Positions 1-8,375 of a stretch of DNA of 64,000 bases are shown here, piece by piece. Source of the stretch: Lysinibacillus odysseyi (GTDB lineage: Bacteria; Bacillota; Bacilli; Bacillales_A; Planococcaceae); contig JABUKB010000001.1 of assembly GCA_014595895.1 (NCBI GenBank), positions 868,001-932,000 of the forward strand, given 5' to 3'. A program made the position numbers and the translations under genes. Each line of letters begins with the position of its first letter. Position 1 is the first letter of the stretch. The notes under the pieces are model-generated. The model did not search any database and was not told the DNA's origin. It worked only from the letters and a program-made list of their open reading frames with translations.

Positions 1-1551
1 CGAACAGTTCATATCTTTAGAAATATTTTAGAGATAGCATTTTATAAATATGGGAAAAAAGAAGTAGGGAATGAATTATTAGTAGTAAAAGAAGGAATGA
101 AGATACCTAATAACAAAATCGCAAATGGTGATTTTAAAAGGTATCATGAACCACTTAAAGAAATTATGTCTGAATTTGTTAGACCTGGAGTATATTTGGG
201 CGATTTTGGATATAAGGATTATTCTCAAATATATGAACTAGAGGAGATAGCTATTGAATATTGGTGGGTTACAACTTGTATTAGAAGGCTCCATAAAGGA
301 GGAACTTTAAAGGTTGAATATAGTGAATATAGAGTAGTATGTGATGCTGAAATAGAAAAGCTTTTAAGTTTATATGATTCTAGAGATAGTGATATGAGTA
401 CATTATTGGGAATAGTACTTAGTCAAGATTCTTCTAGTGGATTATTGCCATGTTATAACGTATATAAAGAAAGAATACCTAGAGAAATGTTCAAATTATT
501 TGAAGTAGAATTAGATATTGCTAATGAATTCTTGCCAAATATAGTTTGGAGTACATTTGATTTTAAAGACTTTTATGTTTCAAATAAATTTTTAGAGGTA
601 GAATTTTTTGAATATTACAAATTTAATCTGAAAGATTTTATCTACGTATGTTTTCTAATTACATATGAACATATGGGTTCTACATATAAAAATACAAATA
701 ATGTTTTAGAAATGTTCAAAAGAGCTTATCGATACTTTACAGATAAAAACGAGTTTGTAGAAGGATTATATGAAATAAATCTAGATTTACAAAAACATGG
801 TGATGAGAAATATTTCTTTGATAGTCAAATTACTTTAGAGGAAATTAATAAAATAATTTCTTATCTAACTTTAGATTACGAAAATAGAAATAATCTTTCC
901 TTAACAACGTTGGGTCCTAAAAAAATGATTTTAGAACTGGAAGAAGAAAATTATATCTTAATAGATTATTTACCATTACCCGATATAATTCTGAAAATTA
1001 CATATCCATTGAACCTTGAAAACGATGTTGAGAAACAAAAAGGTTATATATTCGAAGACTATGTTATCAAGGAATTAAATAAGGAAAATATTAAATTATG
1101 GGAATGCAAGAAAGAACTAAAACAAGAAGACGGAACTTCCAAGGAAATAGACGTTAGTTTTATTTATAAAAATATATTATTTGTTTGTGAATGTAAGTCT
1201 AATAAGCAGTCAATTGTATTTAACATGATTGGTGATAGAAAGAGTTTAAATTATAGAGAGGATAAAAATAAATCGGGATTAAGTCAAGTGGACAAGAAAG
1301 TAGATTGGCTGATAAAAGGTTCGAAACCTTTAAATTATAAAATTCCAGAAAATGTGGAATATATTGTTCCTATATTGATTACACCTTTTTTAGAATACAT
1401 TTGGAGCTTGGAAGATAAACTTTGGTTAAATAATAGAACTCCGAGAATAATTAAGTGTAGGGAACTTATTGATTTTGTAAAGGAAGATTCTTTAAGTAAT
1501 CTAATATCAAAGCCCTATGTTAAAAAATATTTGCATATGTCTATTTTGTAG
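1..1551 (+). CDS. PD-(D/E)XK-type nuclease-like protein, 5' end outside window
   Basis: The reading frame is open from base 1, so the gene begins upstream of the window. The ATG at 97 (484 residues from there) has no convincing ribosome binding site and is probably internal. The first ~330 residues match nothing I recognise. Counting from that ATG, the C-terminal part has a short helix ending in FEDYVIKEL and then EIDVSFIYKN...VCECKS, with D352, E365 and K367. This is the D-x(12)-E-x-K signature of the restriction-endonuclease fold, so cutting of nucleic acid is plausible but inferred. The gene is AT-rich, like the operon at 2557-6558, and is separated from it by a dead insertion sequence. 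It could be a defence gene in its own right or a fragment of a larger locus. Confidence 0.75.
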   Translation, partial: RTVHIFRNILEIAFYKYGKKEVGNELLVVKEGMKIPNNKIANGDFKRYHEPLKEIMSEFVRPGVYLGDFGYKDYSQIYELEEIAIEYWWVTTCIRRLHKGGTLKVEYSEYRVVCDAEIEKLLSLYDSRDSDMSTLLGIVLSQDSSSGLLPCYNVYKERIPREMFKLFEVELDIANEFLPNIVWSTFDFKDFYVSNKFLEVEFFEYYKFNLKDFIYVCFLITYEHMGSTYKNTNNVLEMFKRAYRYFTDKNEFVEGLYEINLDLQKHGDEKYFFDSQITLEEINKIISYLTLDYENRNNLSLTTLGPKKMILELEEENYILIDYLPLPDIILKITYPLNLENDVEKQKGYIFEDYVIKELNKENIKLWECKKELKQEDGTSKEIDVSFIYKNILFVCECKSNKQSIVFNMIGDRKSLNYREDKNKSGLSQVDKKVDWLIKGSKPLNYKIPENVEYIVPILITPFLEYIWSLEDKLWLNNRTPRIIKCRELIDFVKEDSLSNLISKPYVKKYLHMSIL

Positions 1552-1610
1552 AGAATTTGCAGGGTACAAAAATAGAAACTGGATTTATCTCACTTTAAAA
1601 ATGTGATTAA

Positions 1611-1986
1611 GCAGATATCAGTAAGATTTTACGTCAACTATATGAAAGAAAAGGTGTAGAAATTATTGAAGCTACAGCATGCCGGATCATATACATATGT
1701 TAGTGAGGATTCCGTCTAAATTAAGTGCTTCAGTATGTATGGCGTGTTTAAAGGATAAAAGTAGTTTAACGATTTTCAACCGACATACGAATTTAAAATA
1801 TTGATATGGAAATCGCCAGTTTTGGTGCCGAGGGTACTATGTGGATACGATCGGCCGAAATAAAAAAAGTCATTCAAGAGTATACCAAGAATCAATTACA
1901 AGAAGATATCCTCCATGATCAAATAGACAATGAAGGAATTCATTGACGCATTCACAGGAGAAGGAATCAAGCGAAGTAAAGGATAA
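1611..1986 (+). pseudogene. tnpA: IS200/IS605-family tnpA remnant
   Basis: Piecing frames together gives a TnpA-like protein: ADISKILRQLYERKG, then DHIHMLVRIPSKLS (the HxH of the HUH motif), then WCRGYYVDTIGRNKK, EYTKNQLQED (catalytic Tyr region) and KEFIDAFTGEG at the end. The N-terminal ~25 residues are missing. A one-base deletion lies just before the HxH, an in-frame TGA follows NLKY, and a second frameshift lies before the last block. The copy is therefore dead. A short hairpin typical of IS200 ends lies ~105 bases downstream. The family call rests on remembered TnpA sequences. Confidence 0.8.
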
Positions 1987-2091
1987 ATAAACCGCTTTAG
2001 GGGTAAGTGAGGAAATGCATTACGATTGGGTAGACTTTTCAGTACCTCCTTAGACGTGAGCCAGTAACCCAGCGTTTCACACGCAGAGCAA

Positions 2092-2112
2092 ACCACCAGA
2101 TATACTGGTGGT
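2092..2112 (+). repeat. Terminal hairpin of the IS200 remnant
   Basis: The arms ACCACCAG and CTGGTGGT form a perfect 8-bp stem around a 5-base loop, followed by a short T-rich run. IS200/IS605 elements carry subterminal hairpins recognised by TnpA, and this position, just 3' of the dead tnpA, fits the right end. It could also act as a weak terminator. Confidence 0.55.
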
Positions 2113-2541
2113 TTTGATTTATATGGATAATCAATATTTATATCAAAAGAATTACACTAATGAATGGCAATGATTGATTAGATTTAGGGTTGGGAATGTG
2201 ACGCTATTCTTTAATTACAATATAAAGTAATAGAGATTTGTAAGCGGAACTTTGGAATGTTGATATTCCAGTTTTTCGAGTATTTACAGTTATATAATCA
2301 CATTTATTTTCCATAATAAGTTAAAATATACTTATCTAGATTGAGCGATAATGTGAATTGGTATTTAGTTATTTCATGCTAATCCAGGTTGAGAGTTTAA
2401 AGATAAATTTTTAACTGTTAATCGAGTTGATTTAACTCGTGAATGATTTGATTGAATTTAGAAGGCTAAAATTAATTGTGATACTTTACTCTTGAATGAT
2501 AGAGAGTAAAAATAAAATTTAATTAAAGTCTTTATATTCCT
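2113..2541. other. AT-rich gap before the three-gene operon
   Basis: No open frame or RNA is recognisable here. The last 100 bases must hold the promoter of the operon starting at 2557, but I cannot single out a clear -35/-10 pair in such AT-rich DNA. Confidence 0.4.
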
Positions 2542-2556
2542 AAAGGAGTTGTTGTA

Positions 2557-3606
2557 ATGAGTGAGGCATTGAATGTAAGTTTAATTGAAAGTACCTATAA
2601 TAGTAACGCTTCAGCCTCTATATTTGGATGGGAATTTCAAACGAATGCTGCGATTTTTTTAGCTTTTGAACATATAAAGAATTTTACTGAAATAAAGGTT
2701 GAAGGCCAAATCGATGATATTGAAATATATTTTAAGGAATTAGAACCTATTTTTATTCAAGTCAAATCCCAAGAGAGCCCAGAACCAAGTACGAACACGT
2801 TAAAGCATTTTAAAAATGGAATTAGAACCTTAATAAATGCCAGTGAAAAGTCGCTATATTCAGAGTTGATATATCTAAGTAATATAAATAATCCGTTGAG
2901 TCATAAAAGTGTAGCTATGTATTTTAGTACATTATCTAAATACTCTTATAATGAATTACCTTCAGTAGTTAAAGCATTAATCGATAAACAAATTCAATCA
3001 GTTATTGATAGTGAATCTTTAAAAGCAACAAAATTCCAAACAGATAAATTTTCTATCGTTACTATTCCTTACTTTGGAAATCATCTTCCTACTAGATATA
3101 GGTTCATTACAGAAAAAATAAATAACTTTTTATCCAAATTAGATATGCATATCTATATAGGTGAAGATCTACTTTGCTATTTGCAAAAACAATTCTTTAC
3201 TAATGCTACAACAAAATATGTGAAGTTAAAAAAAGAAGACATTATTTGGCCTATAGTAGTTTTAGGAACATTAAAACTTTCCGAGGCTAGACTAGATGAA
3301 TTTGATGATGGTTACGCGGAAGAAATTAAAAGAAAATACCATGAATATATAAACAAGCAATCACATAAGTTTGGCTTAATATCAAAAGTTATGGCAGAGT
3401 TTTATGAATATAGAAAGAATGAAGGGCACATAAAAAATAGAAAAGTATTATTAGAAAAGTTTATAGAGAATAAATGGTTAGAATTTACTGATGAGATAAA
3501 TTGTGATAATAAAGATATTGAAGAATGTTTAGTGAAAATTATTATTGAACTAATTATTATTGACAGATTTAAAATAGAAAAACTCAAGGAGGCTACAAAC
3601 TTATGA
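2557..3606 (+). CDS. Cap4-like (DUF4297-type) nuclease, first gene of putative defence operon
   Basis: The protein has 349 residues, and the start has a strong AAAGGAG site. The N-terminal ~75 residues read like the Cap4/DUF4297 nuclease class: a GWEFQ helix (24-28), then EGQIDDIEIYF (D53/D54) and FIQVKSQ (Q68, K70). This is the E/D...D...QxK form of the PD-(D/E)XK fold found in Lamassu LmuA and CBASS Cap4 proteins. The rest (~80-349) is helical, with no family I recognise; a sensor or partner-binding role is inference. The stop overlaps the start of the ATPase gene (ATGA), so the two are translationally coupled. An SMC-like ATPase downstream recalls Lamassu or ABC-three-component systems, but the third gene does not obviously fit either. 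The fold assignment is fairly good and the system type is open. Confidence 0.7.
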   Translation: MSEALNVSLIESTYNSNASASIFGWEFQTNAAIFLAFEHIKNFTEIKVEGQIDDIEIYFKELEPIFIQVKSQESPEPSTNTLKHFKNGIRTLINASEKSLYSELIYLSNINNPLSHKSVAMYFSTLSKYSYNELPSVVKALIDKQIQSVIDSESLKATKFQTDKFSIVTIPYFGNHLPTRYRFITEKINNFLSKLDMHIYIGEDLLCYLQKQFFTNATTKYVKLKKEDIIWPIVVLGTLKLSEARLDEFDDGYAEEIKRKYHEYINKQSHKFGLISKVMAEFYEYRKNEGHIKNRKVLLEKFIENKWLEFTDEINCDNKDIEECLVKIIIELIIIDRFKIEKLKEATNL

Positions 3607-5066
3607 AGTTTCTAAAACTGTATGTTGAGTTTGAAGGTTATAGTAAAACATTTGAGTTTAACTTGAAAAATTTAATTTTTAGTCAATCAAATAGTGTCGG
3701 TAAATCAACTTTATTAAGATTGTTATCTTATTCCTTAGGTTATTCAGTTCCAGGAACAAAAAAATTCAAATTTTATGAATGTTATACAAAGTTGTTAATA
3801 AAAAGGAAAAATAGTTTGATAGAAATAGAGAGAGTAAATGAAATTGTGTATTTAACTATAGACAATAAATATCATAACCAATTTGTAATACCTCAGCAAG
3901 AATATGAACTCTTAAGTATAATTTGGGGAACTGAAAATATAAATACTTTAAAAAATATATTAGGGGCTATATATTTTGATCAGGAGAAAGGATGGACATT
4001 ATTAAATAGAGGTAAGGTAATCGGCAACATTAAATTTAATATAGATGAATTAATAAGAGGCCTAGCTTCAAAGGATGTTTCGGAATTATTTGCTGAAAAA
4101 AATGTTATTGATATAGAATTGAAAAAATACCAACATTTAAAAAAAATTTTAGAATACAAAGAACAATTAAATGAAGCTAAAAATGGCTTTTTATTTGTGA
4201 ATCATACAGAAAAACTATATACCTCACTAAATCAAAAAGAATTAGAAAAAAATGGAATTGAAAGAGAAATTAAATCAATTATGGAAGCCCTAAGAAATAA
4301 TGAGGCTTTTTTGAATTATATAGAGAATATGAGAATTACAGTTAAGGATCCTGAAACATTAAGAATTATCCCAGTATCTAAAGCTACTGTTGAATATTTC
4401 GATGAAAACCAAGAGTACTTAGAAACGCAATTAAAAATAGAAAAAATTAAAATGGCTGATGTGAAAGAAGAAATAGAATTATTAAGGCTACAAATTGAAG
4501 AGCAAGGGGCACAATTGAATTTACAGTCGGAAATAGAACGTTTCAATGAAAAGGTGATTAAACTTGAATTCGATTACCAACAAATTGATAGGATTATAGA
4601 GGATTTAAAAAAGAAAAAATCTGATGTTGATAAAAAAATAAGGGAAGCAACTTACAGTAATAATGAATTAATTACAACTATGAAAGATCAAGTATTAAGA
4701 TATATTGAGCGACTCGATGCTACTCAATACATTGATTCAAACAGTAATTTTTTATTTACTTCAGACATTAAATCACTGAGTGGAGCTGTTTTACATAAGT
4801 TAGTTTTCTCCTACAAAATGGCCTATGTAAAGGCTATCGAAGAAGTATTAAACATTAAATTACCAATTATTCTGGATTCCCCAAGTGGTAGAGAATTAGA
4901 TCCTATTAATATAGAAGAGACATTTAGAATTTTAGAGGAAGACTTTAAAGATAATCAGATTATTATTGCTTCTATTTTTAAAAATAATTTACTTGATAGT
5001 ACAAAGATAATCCAAATTAAAAATAATTTGATGGAGGACGCAGAGTTAATAATTGCTAAGAAATAA
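3603..5066 (+). CDS. SMC/ABC-type coiled-coil ATPase, second gene of putative defence operon
   Basis: The protein has 487 residues and starts at an ATG overlapping the previous stop, with an AAGGAGG site. The Walker A is SQSNSVGKST (27-36); the first Gly of GxxxxGK[ST] is replaced, while the GKST part is intact. Residues ~170-370 are strongly charged and helical, fitting a coiled-coil arm. An ABC signature LSGA lies at 392-395 and Walker B at about 420-425 (LPIILD), followed by SPSGRELD where classical ABC/SMC proteins have a Glu. The hinge-free, short-arm layout resembles LmuB/RecN/ABC-3C ATPases that couple damage or phage sensing to an effector. The neighbours supply a nuclease and a HEPN protein as possible effectors. 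The ATPase call is firm; the role in defence is inferred. Confidence 0.8.
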   Translation: MKFLKLYVEFEGYSKTFEFNLKNLIFSQSNSVGKSTLLRLLSYSLGYSVPGTKKFKFYECYTKLLIKRKNSLIEIERVNEIVYLTIDNKYHNQFVIPQQEYELLSIIWGTENINTLKNILGAIYFDQEKGWTLLNRGKVIGNIKFNIDELIRGLASKDVSELFAEKNVIDIELKKYQHLKKILEYKEQLNEAKNGFLFVNHTEKLYTSLNQKELEKNGIEREIKSIMEALRNNEAFLNYIENMRITVKDPETLRIIPVSKATVEYFDENQEYLETQLKIEKIKMADVKEEIELLRLQIEEQGAQLNLQSEIERFNEKVIKLEFDYQQIDRIIEDLKKKKSDVDKKIREATYSNNELITTMKDQVLRYIERLDATQYIDSNSNFLFTSDIKSLSGAVLHKLVFSYKMAYVKAIEEVLNIKLPIILDSPSGRELDPINIEETFRILEEDFKDNQIIIASIFKNNLLDSTKIIQIKNNLMEDAELIIAKK

Positions 5067-5130
5067 GATAGCTACTAAGTTAAAAGAATATAAGAAAAGT
5101 TCTTAGAATTGAAGAAAGGGTGGAAGTTTA

Positions 5131-6558
5131 ATGGTTGTAACAGGAGATTACCAATGTGAAGTTTGTGGGAAGATTACTAGAATTAGAGTACAACTTGGAT
5201 GGTTAAATACATATCCAATTCGAATTAAATGTGGAGAATGTAGTATACCAATTTACGGTAAAGTTGAACTTCAACCTCTAGAAGGAACCTACGATATTGA
5301 TTTAAGTAATGTAAAAATAACAGATTCTAAAAAACAACCTGATTTTATAATTGAGGTTTCTGGAGAGTTACTCACAGAAAAACTAAAAAAGTTTACTAAT
5401 AGTAAGGATAATTTATTCTCTCCATTTTTTAAGAATGCTCTTTGGACAATGGGAGAGGATAACCTAAATTTCTTTAAAAGAGACATAATATCTTTTATTA
5501 ATGATATAAGAGTTAAGTGGCCATTTGTTCGAAGAATTAATGAATTGTGGTTAAGCGGAAACCATAAGTATTTAAAAAATGAAATACATAAAGTGTTTAA
5601 TAAAACAGAGTATCCAGCAGATAATGAACTCGAGTATTTACGAGCTGTTCATGGAATAAATATTAGATTTTTTTCTCCCATCACTAAATTACATTTCAAA
5701 GATTCAACAGATTTAATTTTTAAAATCCTAAAAGAGGCTATGGAAAAAAATCCTGAAAATTATAAAGAGTTGATTCTTAATTTTGACTCAAAGTTAAATG
5801 TATATGAACAAAAAATTTATTTGATAATGTGTAATTTTATAGAAAAATTTCCGATGATTTTACCTATTTTAGGATTAGAATATTATGAAGAACAATATAA
5901 AGATGAAGCTATTAAAAGGTTGGGACTAACTACAGTTAATTTTGAAGATATTAAGGACTTTTACATAGAAACATTTGAGGATATAATAGAAATTTTTGAT
6001 TTAATTATAGCTTATGAAAATTTATTAATGAGAACTGATTTTACTGAGATGGATCATACTATTAATAACCAAATAAAGACTTTAACTGATTTTCAAACTA
6101 AAATGAACAATAAAGGAAGAAAATTAGAGTTTATTAATAGCTTAGAGAGATTAGATAAAATTCTACATGTAAAAATTGATAATAAATTAAGAAATGCTAT
6201 TGGGCACAGAAGTTATGAATATGAAGTGGAGAGTCAAAAGATTATATATTTTTCTTCTGGAATAGTAGGAAAAGGGATTCAAGAAGAACTTTATTTGAAT
6301 GAATTTGTGATTAAATGTTTAGATTTATTTAGAACAGTTTTAAATGTAGGAGAAATAGTATATCAAACTAGGAAAAATTCTCTCGTATTCAAAGGGGGTA
6401 AGATAAGAAGTATTACAGATTATTACCCAAAAACAAGTAATTCGAATTGGAAAAATATTAATTCTTATAGTAGAAAGAGTAATATGGAATATAGAAAAAA
6501 GAAAAATAAACTTAAGGCTCAAAAAAAAGCTAGAAAAATTAGCAGAAGAAGAAAATAA
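5131..6558 (+). CDS. Zinc-ribbon plus HEPN-domain protein, third gene of putative defence operon
   Basis: The protein has 475 residues and begins 64 bases after the ATPase gene, preceded by GAAAGGGTGG. Four cysteines in two pairs (C9/C12 and C34/C37) make a treble-clef or zinc-ribbon module. Residues ~80-330 are helical with no family I know. At 353-359, LRNAIGH gives the R-x4-H motif (R354, H359, with Asn after Arg) of HEPN RNase-like domains, followed by SYEYE and a Q-x-I-x-Y strand as in many HEPN-type hypotheticals. The last ~40 residues are very Lys/Arg-rich, which suits RNA or DNA binding. HEPN proteins often act as abortive-infection RNases. The motif is visible, but activity is inferred and some HEPN proteins are not catalytic. 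Confidence 0.65.
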   Translation: MVVTGDYQCEVCGKITRIRVQLGWLNTYPIRIKCGECSIPIYGKVELQPLEGTYDIDLSNVKITDSKKQPDFIIEVSGELLTEKLKKFTNSKDNLFSPFFKNALWTMGEDNLNFFKRDIISFINDIRVKWPFVRRINELWLSGNHKYLKNEIHKVFNKTEYPADNELEYLRAVHGINIRFFSPITKLHFKDSTDLIFKILKEAMEKNPENYKELILNFDSKLNVYEQKIYLIMCNFIEKFPMILPILGLEYYEEQYKDEAIKRLGLTTVNFEDIKDFYIETFEDIIEIFDLIIAYENLLMRTDFTEMDHTINNQIKTLTDFQTKMNNKGRKLEFINSLERLDKILHVKIDNKLRNAIGHRSYEYEVESQKIIYFSSGIVGKGIQEELYLNEFVIKCLDLFRTVLNVGEIVYQTRKNSLVFKGGKIRSITDYYPKTSNSNWKNINSYSRKSNMEYRKKKNKLKAQKKARKISRRRK

Positions 6559-6606
6559 TATTAAATTTCTGATGTGATGATAGTTATAGAAAACTATAAA
6601 AGGTAG

Positions 6607-6756
6607 ACATTTGTAAATCAAAATGATTATTTAATTTACCTAAGACAGATAATAGTTACTTTGAATAAACATTTTACAAGAATAGAGAAATACATATTTG
6701 AAATAGAAGAACTTATAGAAAAATTAGAGTTAAAAGATAATCCTAATAAAGCATAA
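6607..6756 (+). pseudogene. Short open frame downstream of the operon, probable gene tail
   Basis: An open stretch follows the TAG at 6604 and reads to a TAA at 6754-6756. It ends in a charged helical segment (RIEKYIFEIEELIEKLELK). There is no in-frame ATG and no ribosome binding site before the TTG at 6661. It sits directly before a terminator, so it may be the last part of a lost gene or a 31-residue peptide. I do not recognise it. Confidence 0.3.
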
Positions 6757-6795
6757 ACGCTAAAATCCTAGATACATAAGAGTTTTGGCGTTTTT
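6755..6795 (+). terminator. Rho-independent terminator of the defence operon
   Basis: The arms AAACGCTAAAA (6755-6765) and TTTTGGCGTTT (6783-6793) pair with one G-U and are followed by a T run. It closes the rightward unit containing the three-gene operon. Confidence 0.75.
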
Positions 6796-6867
6796 GCTAT
6801 TTTATAGAGTTACAATGAATTTCATTCCAACGTAGCCAATAATATAATCAGAGTAAAGTCGCCTCCC

Positions 6868-6998
6868 TACATTTCCATGTAGCTAGCGAACTTCATAATT
6901 GCTTCTTCTTTTGTTTTGTTTGTAACGGTGCGGATATGTTCGTGGTTATTTGTATATTACCTTGATCTACCTAATTTTGTACTTCTTTCAAAATGGAC
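6868..6998 (-). pseudogene. Tyrosine integrase C-terminal remnant
   Basis: On the minus strand, frame one reads SILKEVQN, stop, VDQGNIQITTN. A shifted frame then reads TVTNKTKEEAIMKFASYMEM and stop. Together these match the end of phage/ICE tyrosine recombinases (KEVQxRLGHGNIQTT, then the YxHVTNKTKEEAI region around the catalytic Tyr). The in-frame stop and frameshift make it dead, and only the last ~45 residues survive. It lies 310 bases after the putative defence operon, a typical place for the integrase of a mobile element, so it may mark an old island edge. Confidence 0.7.
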
Positions 6999-7000
6999 AT

Positions 7001-7051
7001 AAAAAATCCTTATAATTAGGTGGAATATATTTCCAAACCTAATTATAAGGA
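7001..7051 (-). terminator. Terminator of the M20 hydrolase gene
   Basis: A perfect 15-bp inverted repeat (7007-7021 with 7037-7051) has a loop that itself contains GGAA/TTCC arms. On the minus strand it is followed by six T, so it ends leftward transcription from the hydrolase at 7096-8292. Confidence 0.85.
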
Positions 7052-7095
7052 GAACCTATGAATGTAGAGTAGTCTCTCATCATATTCAATATTTT

Positions 7096-8292
7096 TTATA
7101 TTTCACTACCACCATAGTAAGAAGCAACCACAGCGGCCATTGCTTTGGCACTGATAATCAGGCTTTTCTCATTAATATCAAATTTAGGGTGATGGTGTGG
7201 ATATGCTTCACCTGACTCTGGCATAGCACCGATATAGAAGAAGCATCCCGGTACTTTTTCGAGATAGTAAGCAAAATCTTCTGACGGTGGCAGTGGAGGT
7301 GTTTCTAAAACCGCTTCCACTTCTGGAATCGATGCTTGTTTTAGAGCCTGACGTACATGTTCCGTTACTGCTGGATGATTATTTAGAACAGGGTAATCAT
7401 TGTTATAATCTAAACTACATGTTACTCCAAATGACTTTTCTAACCCTTCTGTAAAGGCGCGTACCTCAGTTTCTATTATGTACCGACTTTCGGGGGACAT
7501 TGTTCGAACACCGCCTTCAATTGTCACGGCATCCTTTATCACATTAAAGGTACCTTTTCCATCAAAATTTCCAATTGTAACGGAAGCGGTATCAAATGGG
7601 TTAACTCGGCGGCTAACGATTGTTTGTAAATTCATGACGAATGAACTTGCGGCAATAATTGCATCATTGGCTAGATGTGGTGATGACCCATGTCCACCTC
7701 TACCTTGAACGACTAGCTTAAAATAAGATCTTCCTGTTTGTGTGTTTCCGCTTCTGTAATAAATATGACCTGTTTTCATGTTGCTCATGACATGTATCCC
7801 AAGGATTGCATCTACACCGTCAAGAACGCCTGCATTGATCATACCGATTGCGCCACCTGGGGGAGCTTCTTCTGCTGGCTGATGAATCACTTTAATTGTG
7901 CCTTTTAATTGATCTTTACACTCAGCTAAGGTTTCCGCTAATACTAACATATATGCTGTATGACCGTCATGACCACATGCATGCATGACACCTTCATTTT
8001 TAGATGCGAAAGGCAAACCGGTTTCTTCCTTGATTGGTAAGGCGTCGAAATCAGCACGAATGGCAATTGTTTTTCCTGGTTTCGCTCCTTTAATCGTTAC
8101 AACGATACCACGCTCACCACCAAAGTTCGTTTCAACCGAATCCACTGGCACTTCATTATAAAAATTCGTAATATATCGAGCTGTTTCCTCTTCTTGAAAG
8201 GAAAGCTCTGGATGTTCATGTAGGTAGCGGCGAATTTCAATAATACGCTCCTTTTTTTCATCCAATTTCTTCATTAATTTGTCTAATAACAT
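7096..8292 (-). CDS. M20 family metal-dependent amidohydrolase
   Basis: The 398-residue protein has the usual length of the M20D group (hippurate hydrolase, N-acyl-amino-acid deacylase, YxeP-like). The metal site is clear: HACGHDGH at 104-111, with the Cys and His typical of M20D, QPAEE at 138-142, HVM near 167, and a C-terminal SEDFAYY and HHHPKF. The lid domain (GGHGSSPH) lies in the middle. It probably removes an acyl group from an amino acid or small peptide in the cytoplasm; the substrate cannot be read from sequence. It lies downstream of the broken MFS gene, whose own terminator separates them, so the hydrolase probably once worked with that transporter. Confidence 0.9.
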   Translation of the reverse strand: MLLDKLMKKLDEKKERIIEIRRYLHEHPELSFQEEETARYITNFYNEVPVDSVETNFGGERGIVVTIKGAKPGKTIAIRADFDALPIKEETGLPFASKNEGVMHACGHDGHTAYMLVLAETLAECKDQLKGTIKVIHQPAEEAPPGGAIGMINAGVLDGVDAILGIHVMSNMKTGHIYYRSGNTQTGRSYFKLVVQGRGGHGSSPHLANDAIIAASSFVMNLQTIVSRRVNPFDTASVTIGNFDGKGTFNVIKDAVTIEGGVRTMSPESRYIIETEVRAFTEGLEKSFGVTCSLDYNNDYPVLNNHPAVTEHVRQALKQASIPEVEAVLETPPLPPSEDFAYYLEKVPGCFFYIGAMPESGEAYPHHHPKFDINEKSLIISAKAMAAVVASYYGGSEI

Positions 8293-8320
8293 TTGATAAT
8301 CTCCCTACCTAGTATTCATG

Positions 8321-8358
8321 AAAAGAATGGACACGTCTTACAAATGCATGTCCATTCT
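8321..8358 (-). terminator. Terminator after the MFS remnant
   Basis: AGAATGGACATG and GTGTCCATTCT arms are followed on the minus strand by TTTT. It lies between the MFS stop and the hydrolase start, so the hydrolase probably has its own promoter. Confidence 0.7.
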
Positions 8359-8375
8359 ATTTCTTCATTTTCAAT

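Noticed and set aside
1896-2096. 66-residue minus-strand open frame
   Set aside because: It runs antisense through the IS200 remnant and has no coding similarity or binding site.
2557-5066. Calling the operon simply Lamassu
   Set aside because: The Cap4-like nuclease and SMC-like ATPase fit, but no LmuC-type gene is visible and the third gene carries a zinc ribbon and HEPN motif. The name would overstate the evidence.
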